NCBI GenBank assembly: GCA_004557035.1
Contig: SFFB01000021.1
Coordinates: 1-39,554, forward strand
Source of the DNA: Bacteroidales bacterium
Lineage (GTDB): Bacteria > Bacteroidota > Bacteroidia > Bacteroidales > Bacteroidaceae
Length of the DNA: 39,554 bases
Reading direction: 5' to 3'
Both the position numbers and the translations under genes were made by a program. Below the pieces are notes generated by a model that saw only the letters and a list, made by a program, of their open reading frames with translations, ran no database searches and had not been told where the DNA came from. Shown one piece after another: positions 1 to 6,843 of the stretch. The stretch's first letter is position 1. Each line of letters begins with the position of its first letter.

Positions 1-678
1 CCCCTTGCCGCGCGGCGCTCCCCGACCGATGAGTTTTTTTATAAAAGGGCATCATAGGGAGAGAGGCCAATTCGTTGCGTTTCTATTTGGAATCTTCACA
101 GCCTAACTTGCGCCGTCAGGCGAAAGTTAGTGCAAGGCGAGAGCGGAATGGCAAATAAAACTTGTTTTTTATTGACTTCGTCTTCCTCCTCTTCTTCGAG
201 ATTATCGGCTGCACTCGGCATAACAATCAAACAAGTTTGTAGTTCTGCTCTCGCTTGCACGATAATTCGCGGCTCGGCATAATCCAAGCTGAGCTTGTCT
301 TCTGCTCTCGCCTTGTCGTCGGTTGGGTTTTGCCGAGCGCAGCCTAACTTGCGCCGTCAGGCGACGAGTTAGTGCAAATGAGTGCAGAGTCAAAAAAATG
401 CAGCCTAAACATATTCAAAGTTAGTGCAAATCAGTGCAGAATACTAAAGTTTTCCGATTGCAAATCCAATTATCCCCTTCTCCCCCAAATTTTGCCTTTT
501 TTCCAATCACACAATCACGGCCTTGTAAGTTATTGACTTATTGGGAGATGTTGTGACTGAACGTTTCAATCACCTCCAATCACGCGCTAAGCCTCAAACC
601 GACTCTTCTCGCAGCATCACTAAATGAGTGATTTTTGAAAAATAGTCACTCACTGCGCATAAATTATCGAAAAACTTC
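1..678. repeat. Gene-free repeat-rich leader region
   Basis: No credible gene is seen here. Two near-identical stem-loops (CTAACTTGCGCC, loop GTCA, GGCG..AGTTAG) lie at about 103-130 and 344-372, so they form direct repeats about 241 bases apart. Between them are inverted copies of GGCGAGAGC/GCTCTCGCC and several copies of CTCGGCATAA or its complement. A third partial GTTAGTGCAAAT..AGTGCAGA copy follows at about 420-440. Short open frames on the minus strand fall entirely inside these repeats and are not convincing genes. A copy of the CCAATCAC element (491-585) is listed separately. Confidence 0.6.
491..585 (+). repeat. CCAATCAC dispersed element, copy 1
   Basis: This begins with TTTTTTCCAATCACACAATCAC, continues through CTTGTAAGTTATTGA and GAGATGTTGTGACTGAACG, and ends near CAATCACGCGC. 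The same order of words occurs at 19241-19346 on this strand and at 5121-5212 on the opposite strand. The ends are complementary (CCAATCAC against GTGA(C/T)TG), so a single strand could fold back. Confidence 0.6.
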
Positions 679-686
679 TAATTTTG
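679..686 (+). promoter_or_regulatory. Probable -7 box for the DUF1573 gene
   Basis: TAATTTTG matches the Bacteroidota -7 consensus TAnnTTTG and lies 63 bases before the ATG at 750. No clear -33 TTTG is present at the usual 19-21 base distance, so the call rests on the -7 box and position. Confidence 0.45.
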
Positions 687-749
687 CAATTTATACGTTT
701 TGAAAACTGCAACAACCCTTCTTAAAAACAACAACACATCATACTTATT

Positions 750-1130
750 ATGAAAAGACTCTCAGTATTTCTTTTGACAGCCATCGTCTTTGTCGTCACT
801 GCGGCTGCACAGGCAGTCATCAAGTTTGACAAAACCACCGTCGATTTCGGCACTTTCCCCGAAGCCCAGCCCCAGACCGCCATCTTCACCTTCACCAACA
901 CCGGCAATGAGCCCCTTGTTGTCCATCAGGCCATGACCGTGTGTGGTTGCACCGTGGCCGAATACACCAAAACCAAGGTGCTTCCCGGCAAAACGGGACA
1001 AGTCAAGGTGATCTACAACGGACAAGGCAAACCCAAAGGCTATTTCAAAAAAGTCGTCACCATACGCACCAGCGCTTCCAACGCCATCACACGCCTCTAC
1101 GTTGAAGGCAATATGACCATCAAGGAATAA
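750..1130 (+). CDS. Exported DUF1573 domain protein
   Basis: A 126-residue protein with a cleavable signal peptide (residues 1 to about 20, ending AAAQA) followed by one DUF1573 domain. The domain is recognised by the DFGTFPEAQP start, the FTFTNTGNEPLVV strand and the CGCT cysteine pair in the middle, with KGYFKKVVTI near the end. These are ASH/MSP-like immunoglobulin-fold modules that are very common in Bacteroidota periplasmic proteins; their biochemical role is not settled. The length is typical of the single-domain form. It is preceded by a TAATTTTG box at 679 and is followed after 14 bases by the guanylyltransferase gene, so the two may be co-transcribed, although no functional link is evident. 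Confidence 0.85.
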   Translation: MKRLSVFLLTAIVFVVTAAAQAVIKFDKTTVDFGTFPEAQPQTAIFTFTNTGNEPLVVHQAMTVCGCTVAEYTKTKVLPGKTGQVKVIYNGQGKPKGYFKKVVTIRTSASNAITRLYVEGNMTIKE

Positions 1131-1144
1131 CATCACCGGCCACT

Positions 1145-2206
1145 ATGAGCAAAAATCCCAACAATCATCTGGTCATTATGGCCGGAGGCATCGGCAGCCG
1201 CTTTTGGCCGCTGAGCAGCGAAGAACGTCCCAAACAGTTTCTCGACATTCTCGGATGTGGCAAAACCCTCATCCAACTCACCTACGAACGTTTCAAAGAC
1301 CTCGTTCCGGCCGAAAACGTCTGGGTGGTGACGTCTGAAGAATATGCCGCCCTCGTCAGTGAGCAACTGCCCGAGGTGAGAGACGAGCGCATTTTGCGCG
1401 AACCCTGTCGACGCAACACCGCGCCCTGCATCTGCTACGTGAGTTGGCACATCAAGAAAATCAATCCTCGCGCCAACGTTGTGGTCACGCCCAGCGACCA
1501 CCTCGTCGCCGACATTCCGGCGTTCCATAAAGCCGTGGCCGACGCTATGGAGTTTTCGGCCGAGACCGACGCCATCGTCACCCTTGGCATCAAGCCCACG
1601 GCACCCGAAACCGGATATGGCTACATCAAGGCCGACCTCAGCATTGCCTCGTCAAGAAAGAAAAACATCTATCGCGTAGACAATTTCACCGAAAAGCCCG
1701 ACCTCGAGACGGCCAAGCAATACATCGCCATCCCCAGTTATCTCTGGAACTCCGGCATCTTCGTCTGGAACATCAGCACCATTGTCAACGCCTTCCGTGT
1801 CTATCAGAGCAAAATGTCGCGGCAGTTTGAGCGCCTGCTTCCTGTCTACGACACGCCGGCCGAAGCCGAAGCCATTGCCAAGTGTTATGCCGAGTGTGAA
1901 AGCATCTCGGTGGACTATGCCATCCTTGAGAAAGCCGAAGAAATCTTCGTCTATCCCGTCAGCTTTGGTTGGAGCGATCTGGGCACATGGGGCTCTCTCC
2001 GCACCCAACTCCCGACCGACAGCTATGGCAATGCAGCCGTGGGCGCTCAGATTGACTTCCACGAAACCTACAACTGCATGGTCCACACGCCCGGACTGAA
2101 GCGCGTGGTCGTGCAAGGCCTCGACGGCTATGTGGTGGTGGAGAAAGACGGCACTCTCCTCATTTGTAAACTCTCTGAAGAGCAACGCATCAAGCTCTTC
2201 CACTAA
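1145..2206 (+). CDS. manC: Mannose-1-phosphate guanylyltransferase
   Basis: A 353-residue cytoplasmic nucleotidyltransferase that makes GDP-mannose from mannose-1-phosphate and GTP. The N-terminal pyrophosphorylase signature is clear (AGGIGSRFWPLS..RPKQF, residues 13-32), followed by the R..NTAPC segment, TPSDH (metal/nucleotide site), ETGYGYI and FTEKP. It ends with the short left-handed helix region and lacks the C-terminal phosphomannose isomerase domain of bifunctional ManC/AlgA proteins, which is usual for Bacteroidota forms. GDP-mannose is the substrate of Gmd and Fcl encoded about 31 kb downstream in this window. The gene follows the DUF1573 gene by 14 bases and precedes mutY by 23 bases. 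Confidence 0.92.
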   Translation: MSKNPNNHLVIMAGGIGSRFWPLSSEERPKQFLDILGCGKTLIQLTYERFKDLVPAENVWVVTSEEYAALVSEQLPEVRDERILREPCRRNTAPCICYVSWHIKKINPRANVVVTPSDHLVADIPAFHKAVADAMEFSAETDAIVTLGIKPTAPETGYGYIKADLSIASSRKKNIYRVDNFTEKPDLETAKQYIAIPSYLWNSGIFVWNISTIVNAFRVYQSKMSRQFERLLPVYDTPAEAEAIAKCYAECESISVDYAILEKAEEIFVYPVSFGWSDLGTWGSLRTQLPTDSYGNAAVGAQIDFHETYNCMVHTPGLKRVVVQGLDGYVVVEKDGTLLICKLSEEQRIKLFH

Positions 2207-2229
2207 TCCATTCCTCCCCTCCCGTTCTT

Positions 2230-3267
2230 TTGAGTTTCACTCCCCTACTGCTCCACTGGTATGAGCGCCACGGCCGCACGTTGCCCTGGCGCGAGACTCA
2301 CGATGCCTATCGTGTGTGGATCTCGGAGATTATTCTCCAGCAGACACAAGTGGCGCAGGGTTTGGACTATTACAGACGTTTCGTCGAGCGCTTTCCGTCG
2401 GTCGATGTCCTTGCCGCCGCCACCGAAGACGAAGTGTTCGGGCTCTGGCAGGGCTTGGGCTATTACAGTCGGGCCCGCAACCTACACGCCGCCGCCAAGG
2501 CCGTCGTGGTCTCCGGAGGCTGTTTCCCCACAGACCATGACGCCGTGCGGGCACTGCCCGGCATTGGGCCATATACCGCTGCGGCCATCTGCGCTTTTGC
2601 TTATAATCAGCCTTTTGCCGCCGTCGATGGCAACGCCTACCGTGTACTCACCCGCGTTTTTGACATTCCCACACCCATCGACACGCCTGCCGGTCGCCGG
2701 GAGGTGCAGGCACTGGCAGACCAATTGATAGACCGCCGGCGACCGGCCGACTGGAACGCGGCGCTGATGGATTTTGGCGCCACACATTGCACGCCGCGGC
2801 AGCCACGATGCCACGAATGTCCGCTCTCCGACATCTGCCTCTCACGCGCCGCCGCCACGGTGACAGACCGGCCCGTCAAGTCGAGACGTGTGGCTGTGGC
2901 CGAACGCTTCTTTGTCTATGTCTTTCTCCGCCGCGACGGACTCATTTATCTCTGCCGTCGTGGCACAGGCGACATTTGGGCCGGCCTCTACCAACCTCTT
3001 TTGTTGGAGTTTGACCACCGGCCTTCCGACGCCGAAACACTTCAAGCAATCATTGATAATATTGGGACTAAAGAATTAAAGGTAAAGACTTTGGAGAAAG
3101 GAATAAAGCACTTGCTCACCCATCGCCGCCTTTATATCGATGCCTACGCCGTGGCGCTTAACGGCCCGTTTGAGCGTGATGGTTTTGTCGCCGTGAAGGC
3201 CGATGAAATCGACGCTTATGCCGTGCCTCGGCCCGTGGAAAGGCTGTTGGAGCGCGTGTTGGAGTGA
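2230..3267 (+). CDS. mutY: A/G-specific adenine glycosylase MutY
   Basis: Removes adenine mispaired with 8-oxoguanine or guanine in base excision repair. The 345-residue protein shows the catalytic helix ISEIILQQTQ (Glu33), the helix-hairpin-helix LPGIGPYTAAAI (about 109-120) followed by the VDGN catalytic Asp (133), and a perfect 4Fe-4S loop C-X6-C-X2-C-X5-C at Cys187, 194, 197 and 203. Residues from about 220 form the NUDIX-like domain that recognises 8-oxoG. The start is taken as TTG at 2230 because no in-frame ATG lies near the expected N-terminus and the conserved LLxWY..HGRxLPWR stretch begins only six residues later. A composite terminator element begins 13 bases after the stop. Confidence 0.93.
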   Translation: MSFTPLLLHWYERHGRTLPWRETHDAYRVWISEIILQQTQVAQGLDYYRRFVERFPSVDVLAAATEDEVFGLWQGLGYYSRARNLHAAAKAVVVSGGCFPTDHDAVRALPGIGPYTAAAICAFAYNQPFAAVDGNAYRVLTRVFDIPTPIDTPAGRREVQALADQLIDRRRPADWNAALMDFGATHCTPRQPRCHECPLSDICLSRAAATVTDRPVKSRRVAVAERFFVYVFLRRDGLIYLCRRGTGDIWAGLYQPLLLEFDHRPSDAETLQAIIDNIGTKELKVKTLEKGIKHLLTHRRLYIDAYAVALNGPFERDGFVAVKADEIDAYAVPRPVERLLERVLE

Positions 3268-3279
3268 GCGCACGCACGG

Positions 3280-3360
3280 TTTTGTCTTTTCTCCTGTGCC
3301 GCTTTCGCGTTATATTTGTAGTGTGAAAGGAAAAGAGGTGCCCTTCGGTGCCTCTTTTTA
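3280..3360 (+). other. Composite promoter-like/hairpin element, copy A
   Basis: This starts with TTTTGTCTTTT at 3280-3290. A -7-like box TATATTTG follows at 3311-3318, then 12 bases, then the hairpin AAAAGAGG (3331-3338) / CCTCTTTT (3351-3358) ending in a T run. The gap from TTTTG to the TAnnTTTG box is 26 bases, as in copies B and C. If the box is a real promoter, transcription would begin a few bases before the hairpin and end right after it, giving an RNA of roughly 35-45 bases. The hairpin can also serve as the mutY terminator. A 21-bp repeat array follows. Confidence 0.55.
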
Positions 3361-3403
3361 TTGACTCTCAGGGCTTTACGGGGATGAGGGGAGTTTTTTC
3401 GGG

Positions 3404-3487
3404 CCTTATGACAGCAAAAACTCGCCTTATTCCAGTCGATTTCAATTGGCTTCCGGTTGTGAAAAGTCGCCTTTGGGGATGTCTCAA
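3404..3487 (+). repeat. 21-bp tandem repeat array, copy A
   Basis: Degenerate repeats with a 21-base period begin at 3404 (CCTTATGACAGCAAAAACTCG) and 3425 (CCTTATTCCAGTCGATTTCAA), with weaker continuations at 3446 and 3467 (TTGGCTTCCGG.., TCGCCTTTGGGG..). The first unit is nearly identical to the first unit at 20639. The remaining bases to 3678 contain no gene that can be supported; the phrase ATTTCGTCAC at about 3535 also occurs downstream of copy C (near 34998). Confidence 0.6.
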
Positions 3488-3678
3488 CCATATTTCCAGC
3501 GGGCGGTTAATAAAAATCGCCGATTTCATCATAGATTTCGTCACTTATGGGCGCGTGATTTGAATAAAAGAATTACCGCTGAAAAGGCACATTACGGCTC
3601 CAAGATGTTGCATTTCCACGTCTGTGACTATCCTGTCTGATTTTTTTGGCGTAACTTCGCAGTCTGAAAATTTGACGT

Positions 3679-4311
3679 ATGATTGAAGCAGCTCTCTTTG
3701 ACCTCGACGGCGTCATCATAGACACCGAACCCTCCTATACGCGCTTTTGGCGACAAGCCGGACGCGACTTTGGCATTCCCCACGACAACTTTGCCGAAAT
3801 CATCAAAGGCCAGACCTTGACCCACATACTTTCCACCTATTTTCCCGAACCTGAGCGAGCCCGGGAGGTGGTGAAGGCGTTGGCCGATTTTGAAGCCACG
3901 ATGGACTTTCCGCTTGTGCCGGGAGCCTTGGAGTTTGTGGAGGCTCTGCGAAAGCGGGCCATTCCCACGGCCGTGGTGACGAGTTCGGACCAGACCAAAA
4001 TGCAGAGCCTCTATCGCGCAAGGCCTGATTTCACGACCCGTTTCGACGTCATTCTTACCGCCGAAGACGCCCGGCGCTCAAAACCTGCCCCCGACTGCTA
4101 CCTCACGGCGGCACGGCGCTTGGGCAAAGACATCAGTGCCTGCGCCGTGTTTGAAGACAGTGTCAACGGCCTGAAAGCCGGACGATCGGCCGGCGCGGTG
4201 GTGGTGGGCCTGACCACATCGCTGCCCGCAGACGTCGTCGGGCCGCTCTCAGACTTTTCCATCCCCGACTTTACCCACATTCGCGAGGTGGCGCCGCTCG
4301 GCGACATCTGA
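3679..4311 (+). CDS. HAD-superfamily phosphatase (beta-phosphoglucomutase-like)
   Basis: A 210-residue HAD subfamily IA hydrolase or phosphomutase. Motif I is FDLDGVIIDTE (nucleophile Asp8 and acid/base Asp10), motif II is VVTSSD, motif III is SKPAPDCYL and motif IV is FEDSVNGLKAG. The alpha-helical cap between motifs I and II matches the beta-phosphoglucomutase/phosphoglycolate phosphatase group, but the substrate cannot be told from sequence. The ATG at 3679 places Asp8 at the normal distance from the N-terminus. The damaged panB follows 49 bases after the stop. Confidence 0.85.
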   Translation: MIEAALFDLDGVIIDTEPSYTRFWRQAGRDFGIPHDNFAEIIKGQTLTHILSTYFPEPERAREVVKALADFEATMDFPLVPGALEFVEALRKRAIPTAVVTSSDQTKMQSLYRARPDFTTRFDVILTAEDARRSKPAPDCYLTAARRLGKDISACAVFEDSVNGLKAGRSAGAVVVGLTTSLPADVVGPLSDFSIPDFTHIREVAPLGDI

Positions 4312-4360
4312 ACCGCCTGTCGTTTTTCTCATCAACAATCAACTATCTACCTATATCATT

Positions 4361-5111
4361 ATGTCTGCCTATATCCCCGAAAACAATAAGAAAGTGACTG
4401 CCCTGCGCTTGCGCGAAATGAAACGGGCGGGCGAAAAGATTGCTATGCTCACGGCCCTCAAACGTGATGTTGGGACACCAGACCACTCTGCCCATTACGC
4501 TTGATGAAATGATGGTCTTTGCCTCGGGAGTGGCCAGAGCCGCACGGCGTGCGCTCGTGGTGTGCGACATGCCATTCGGCACCTATCAGGTTTCGCGAGA
4601 AGAAGCAGTGCGCAATGCAGTGAAAATCATTCAGAAAACGGGAGTTGACGCAGTGAAACTTGAAGGTGGAAGAAGCATCATCGAAGCCGTACGAGGCATC
4701 ATCGAGTGTGGCATACCTGTGATGGGACATTTGGGTTTGACGCCGCAGAGCATCAACGCCTTTGGCACCTATGCCGTGCGTGCCCGCGAGGAGGCCGAGG
4801 CTGAGCGCCTGGTAGCCGACGCCCACGCACTGGAAGAGGCCGGCTGTTTTGCCATTGTGCTTGAAAAAATCCCTGCCACGCTGACTGCCCGTGTGGTGAG
4901 CGAACTGTCCATCCCCGTCATTGGCATAGGTGGCGGAGAGGCCGACGGTCAGGTGCTGGTGATAGACGATATGCTGGGCAAAAATCCCACTTTCAGACCC
5001 AAGTTTGTACGTCGCTATGCCGACCTCCACACCGTGATGACCAATGCCATTGGCGCCTATGTCACCGACGTGAAAAACGCCGACTTCCCTTCGGCCGACG
5101 AGCGGTATTGA
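4361..5111 (+). pseudogene. panB: panB pseudogene (ketopantoate hydroxymethyltransferase)
   Basis: PanB makes ketopantoate, the first committed step to pantothenate. The ATG at 4361 begins a normal N-terminus (..LRLREMKRAGEKIAMLTA), but right after LTA (about 4454) the frame shifts and ends 22 codons later in a stop. The rest of the enzyme continues in another frame from SNVMLGHQTTLPITL through VKLEGG, MGHLGLTPQSIN, VLEKIP and VIGIGGG to the stop at 5109. Compared with known PanB proteins about 23 residues are missing at the join, including the AYDYS motif and the VGDS motif that carries a magnesium-binding Asp. The missing length is close to 68 bases, not a multiple of three. The downstream frame has only a TTG as possible start and could not restore the active site. 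Confidence 0.85.
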
Positions 5112-5120
5112 GACCCTCTT

Positions 5121-5212
5121 TGGTGACTGAGCGTGACTGAGCGCTCCAATCACAGCAAGACACACTGACTCAAACACTTACGAGCCTGTGACTGGGTGAT
5201 TGGGAAAAAGGT
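5121..5212 (-). repeat. CCAATCAC dispersed element, copy 2 (inverted)
   Basis: On the minus strand this reads TTTTTCCCAATCACCCAGTCAC, then CTCGTAAGTGTTTGAGTCAGTGTG, then GCTGTGATTGGAGCG and CAGTCAC. The order and spacing match copies at 491-585 and 19241-19346. It lies directly after the panB pseudogene stop. Confidence 0.6.
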
Positions 5213-5248
5213 AAGAATTAGGGTAAAAGAAGAATGGCCCTGGAATCC

Positions 5249-5425
5249 TTATACGATATAATCCACCACGGTGCGTGAAGAGCGCACTTCGTGGCAATGT
5301 TGTGAGATTTTCTGATGTTCGGGATGGAGGCGGTAGCGTTGAAGGGCTTCGGCGTCTTCGACCACGAGAGTGAGCACGGCGTCGTAGGCCATGGGACTTT
5401 TACTGGTGTTGATGCCCACTTCTAT
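5249..5425 (-). pseudogene. 5'-truncated Dabb-domain gene remnant
   Basis: The minus strand encodes 58 residues that match the C-terminal half of a stress-responsive alpha/beta barrel (Dabb, PF07876) protein: IEVGINTS.., the AYDAVLTLVVEDAEALQRY strand-helix, the HPEHQKI motif and a VRSSRTVVDYIV end. Full-length family members are near 95-100 residues. The codon immediately upstream is TAG and the N-terminal 40 or so residues are absent; at that point the sequence becomes an octamer-repeat tract. There is no start codon upstream of the conserved part, so this is a remnant. Function in the family is not well defined. Confidence 0.7.
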
Positions 5426-5426
5426 C

Positions 5427-5806
5427 TAAGAGTCTAAAAGTCTAAAAGTCTAAGAGAGTTTGAGCGGCAGAGTACGCCCTGAAAGGGCCACGAGACCATA
5501 GCCCAGGGCAGAGTGAGCGTAGCGAACGGCACCCTGGGTGGGAGCGGCCGATTATGTTCGCCCTGTAAGGGCAAAAGCATTAGATTAACCATCATATACC
5601 CATATACCGGTCAGATATTTGAACTATAAATCTTTTGCCCTTACAGGGCGCATTGTTTGGGCCACGTTTACCCAGGGTGTCGTTCGCTACGCTCACTTTG
5701 CCCTGGGCTATGGTCTTGTTGGGCCTTCAGCCAGTGCTTGGCCGCCGGGCGCTCTTTGTCTGGAAGAAGTCTAAGAGTTTGAGCGGCCAAGCCACTCTTT
5801 GTCTCT
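5427..5806. repeat. Inverted REP pair bordered by octamer tracts
   Basis: Two arms of about 95-100 bases (5475-5577 and 5632-5725) are inverted copies of each other. Each holds GCCCTGTAAGGGC-type and CCCAGGG..CCCTGGG palindromes and the phrase GTGAGCGTAGCGAACG or its complement, so the whole can form a large cruciform. The pair is flanked by octamer tract at 5427-5459 (AGTCTAAAAGTCTAAAAG..) and by an inverted copy of the tract core (GAGCGGCCAAGCCACTC, 5781-5797). Related REP units occur at 10579 and 33432. No gene is supported between 5426 and 5822. Confidence 0.7.
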
Positions 5807-5822
5807 TTTATGTGCCTTCCCC

Positions 5823-6632
5823 CTACTCTTCTTTCAGTGTGAGTTGTCGGAGGGCATAGACGGAGCCGTTGAAGCAGTTGATGTCGACGTCGCCACGGAT
5901 GCCGGCGACTCGGCCGCGGTCGGTGTGCTGCCAGAAGTGCCATCGGCCCTCGTAGCGCAAGGTGTCGACATAGTAGTGGGCTATCCAGTAGGGATAGTCG
6001 TCGAAGACAGGGGAGGAAAGATGACGCGAACGGAAATTGTGGTAGGTGTAGAGAATGGGCCGCACGCCATAGTGGCGCTCTACGAGACGGAGCCATACCA
6101 AGGCAGAGTCGCGCAGTGCTCGGCCGGAGAGGTCGCCAGTCTGTTCTATGTCAAGCACGGGAGGGAGGTCGCCCGGCTGCAACTGCACCCGGCTGACGAA
6201 AAAATCGGCTTGCCGGCGTGCCGAACTGCCCGGAGAGAAATAATGATAGGCGCCACACATCAGTCCGGCACGGCGGGCGCCATTGATGTTTTCTTCAAAA
6301 CGCTCGTCGGTGAGGCTGGTACCTTCGGTGGCTTTGATGAAGGCAAACGTCAGGGGGCTGCCTCCCACCTCTGCCGAAGAGACTTTGTCCCAGTCGATGG
6401 GGCCTTGATGATGACTGACGTCGATGCCTCGTACGGGAAACTCGGCAGGATAGTCGACAGTGCCGAAGACGCCTTGCCAAATGCGGGTGAGCGGCGAAAG
6501 GAAAAAGGCCCATAAGCCCCACAAGAGTCCGGCCACGACCACAAAACTCACTGCCGTGCGCACAGGAGCGCTCAGGCGCAGTGCCAGACGGGCAATGAGG
6601 TGACGGCTATGGCGACGACGGCGGCGGGACAT
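5823..6632 (-). CDS. Membrane-anchored GH25 muramidase
   Basis: A 269-residue glycoside hydrolase family 25 (Chalaropsis-type lysozyme) predicted to cut the MurNAc-GlcNAc bond of peptidoglycan. An Arg-rich N-terminus (RRRRRH) is followed by a hydrophobic helix at about 26-45, which suits a signal anchor with the enzyme in the periplasm. The catalytic domain starts at GIDVSHHQGPIDW (Asp71) and contains FIKATEG, CGAYHYF, PVLDIEQTG (Asp161, Glu163), PILYTY and YWIAHYY, ending in the DIN/F segment common in the family. All expected acidic residues are present. It lies downstream of and parallel to the phosphofructokinase gene but 211 bases away with a terminator between, so it is probably a separate unit. 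Confidence 0.9.
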   Translation of the reverse strand: MSRRRRRHSRHLIARLALRLSAPVRTAVSFVVVAGLLWGLWAFFLSPLTRIWQGVFGTVDYPAEFPVRGIDVSHHQGPIDWDKVSSAEVGGSPLTFAFIKATEGTSLTDERFEENINGARRAGLMCGAYHYFSPGSSARRQADFFVSRVQLQPGDLPPVLDIEQTGDLSGRALRDSALVWLRLVERHYGVRPILYTYHNFRSRHLSSPVFDDYPYWIAHYYVDTLRYEGRWHFWQHTDRGRVAGIRGDVDINCFNGSVYALRQLTLKEE

Positions 6633-6639
6633 TGGAGAG

Positions 6640-6762
6640 GTGTTGGAACTGGGGTAAAGAGAGTGAAGGGAGTTGAGAGAGGGTAAAGAGATTAAAGAGT
6701 GTAAAGAGGCGTAGAGAGGCTTCGTAAAGCCTTCAGGCCTTGCAGGGCCACTCTTAATCTCT
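6640..6762 (-). repeat. Purine-rich intergenic tract
   Basis: The plus strand is GA-rich with loose repeats of GTAAAGAGA / GTGAAGGGAG / GAGATTAAAGAGTG, then CTTCGTAAAGCCTTCAGGCC. It resembles the left arm of the octamer tracts seen elsewhere in the window but lacks the GGCTTGGCCGCT core. No gene. Confidence 0.4.
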
Positions 6763-6784
6763 TTTTCTCTCTTGACTCATTAAA

Positions 6785-6828
6785 TATTATAATACACAAT
6801 CTGCCGGTGATGGGCCGGCAGACTGTGT
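6785..6828 (-). terminator. Terminator of the phosphofructokinase gene
   Basis: A long stem, ACACAATCTGCCGG (6794-6807) against CCGGCAGACTGTGT (6815-6828) with one mismatch, lies 15 bases past the minus-strand stop. On the minus strand it is followed by an AT-rich run (ATTATAATATTTA). Confidence 0.7.
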
Positions 6829-6843
6829 GAAGAGATGTAAGGC

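Noticed and set aside
96..393. Minus-strand open frames with a poly-Glu stretch in the first 400 bases
   Set aside because: They lie entirely within direct and inverted repeats, overlap each other in two frames and show no family resemblance.
4440..5111. A shorter functional PanB starting at TTG 4440
   Set aside because: It would lack the AYDYS motif and the VGDS magnesium-binding Asp, and the upstream frame still encodes a normal PanB N-terminus.
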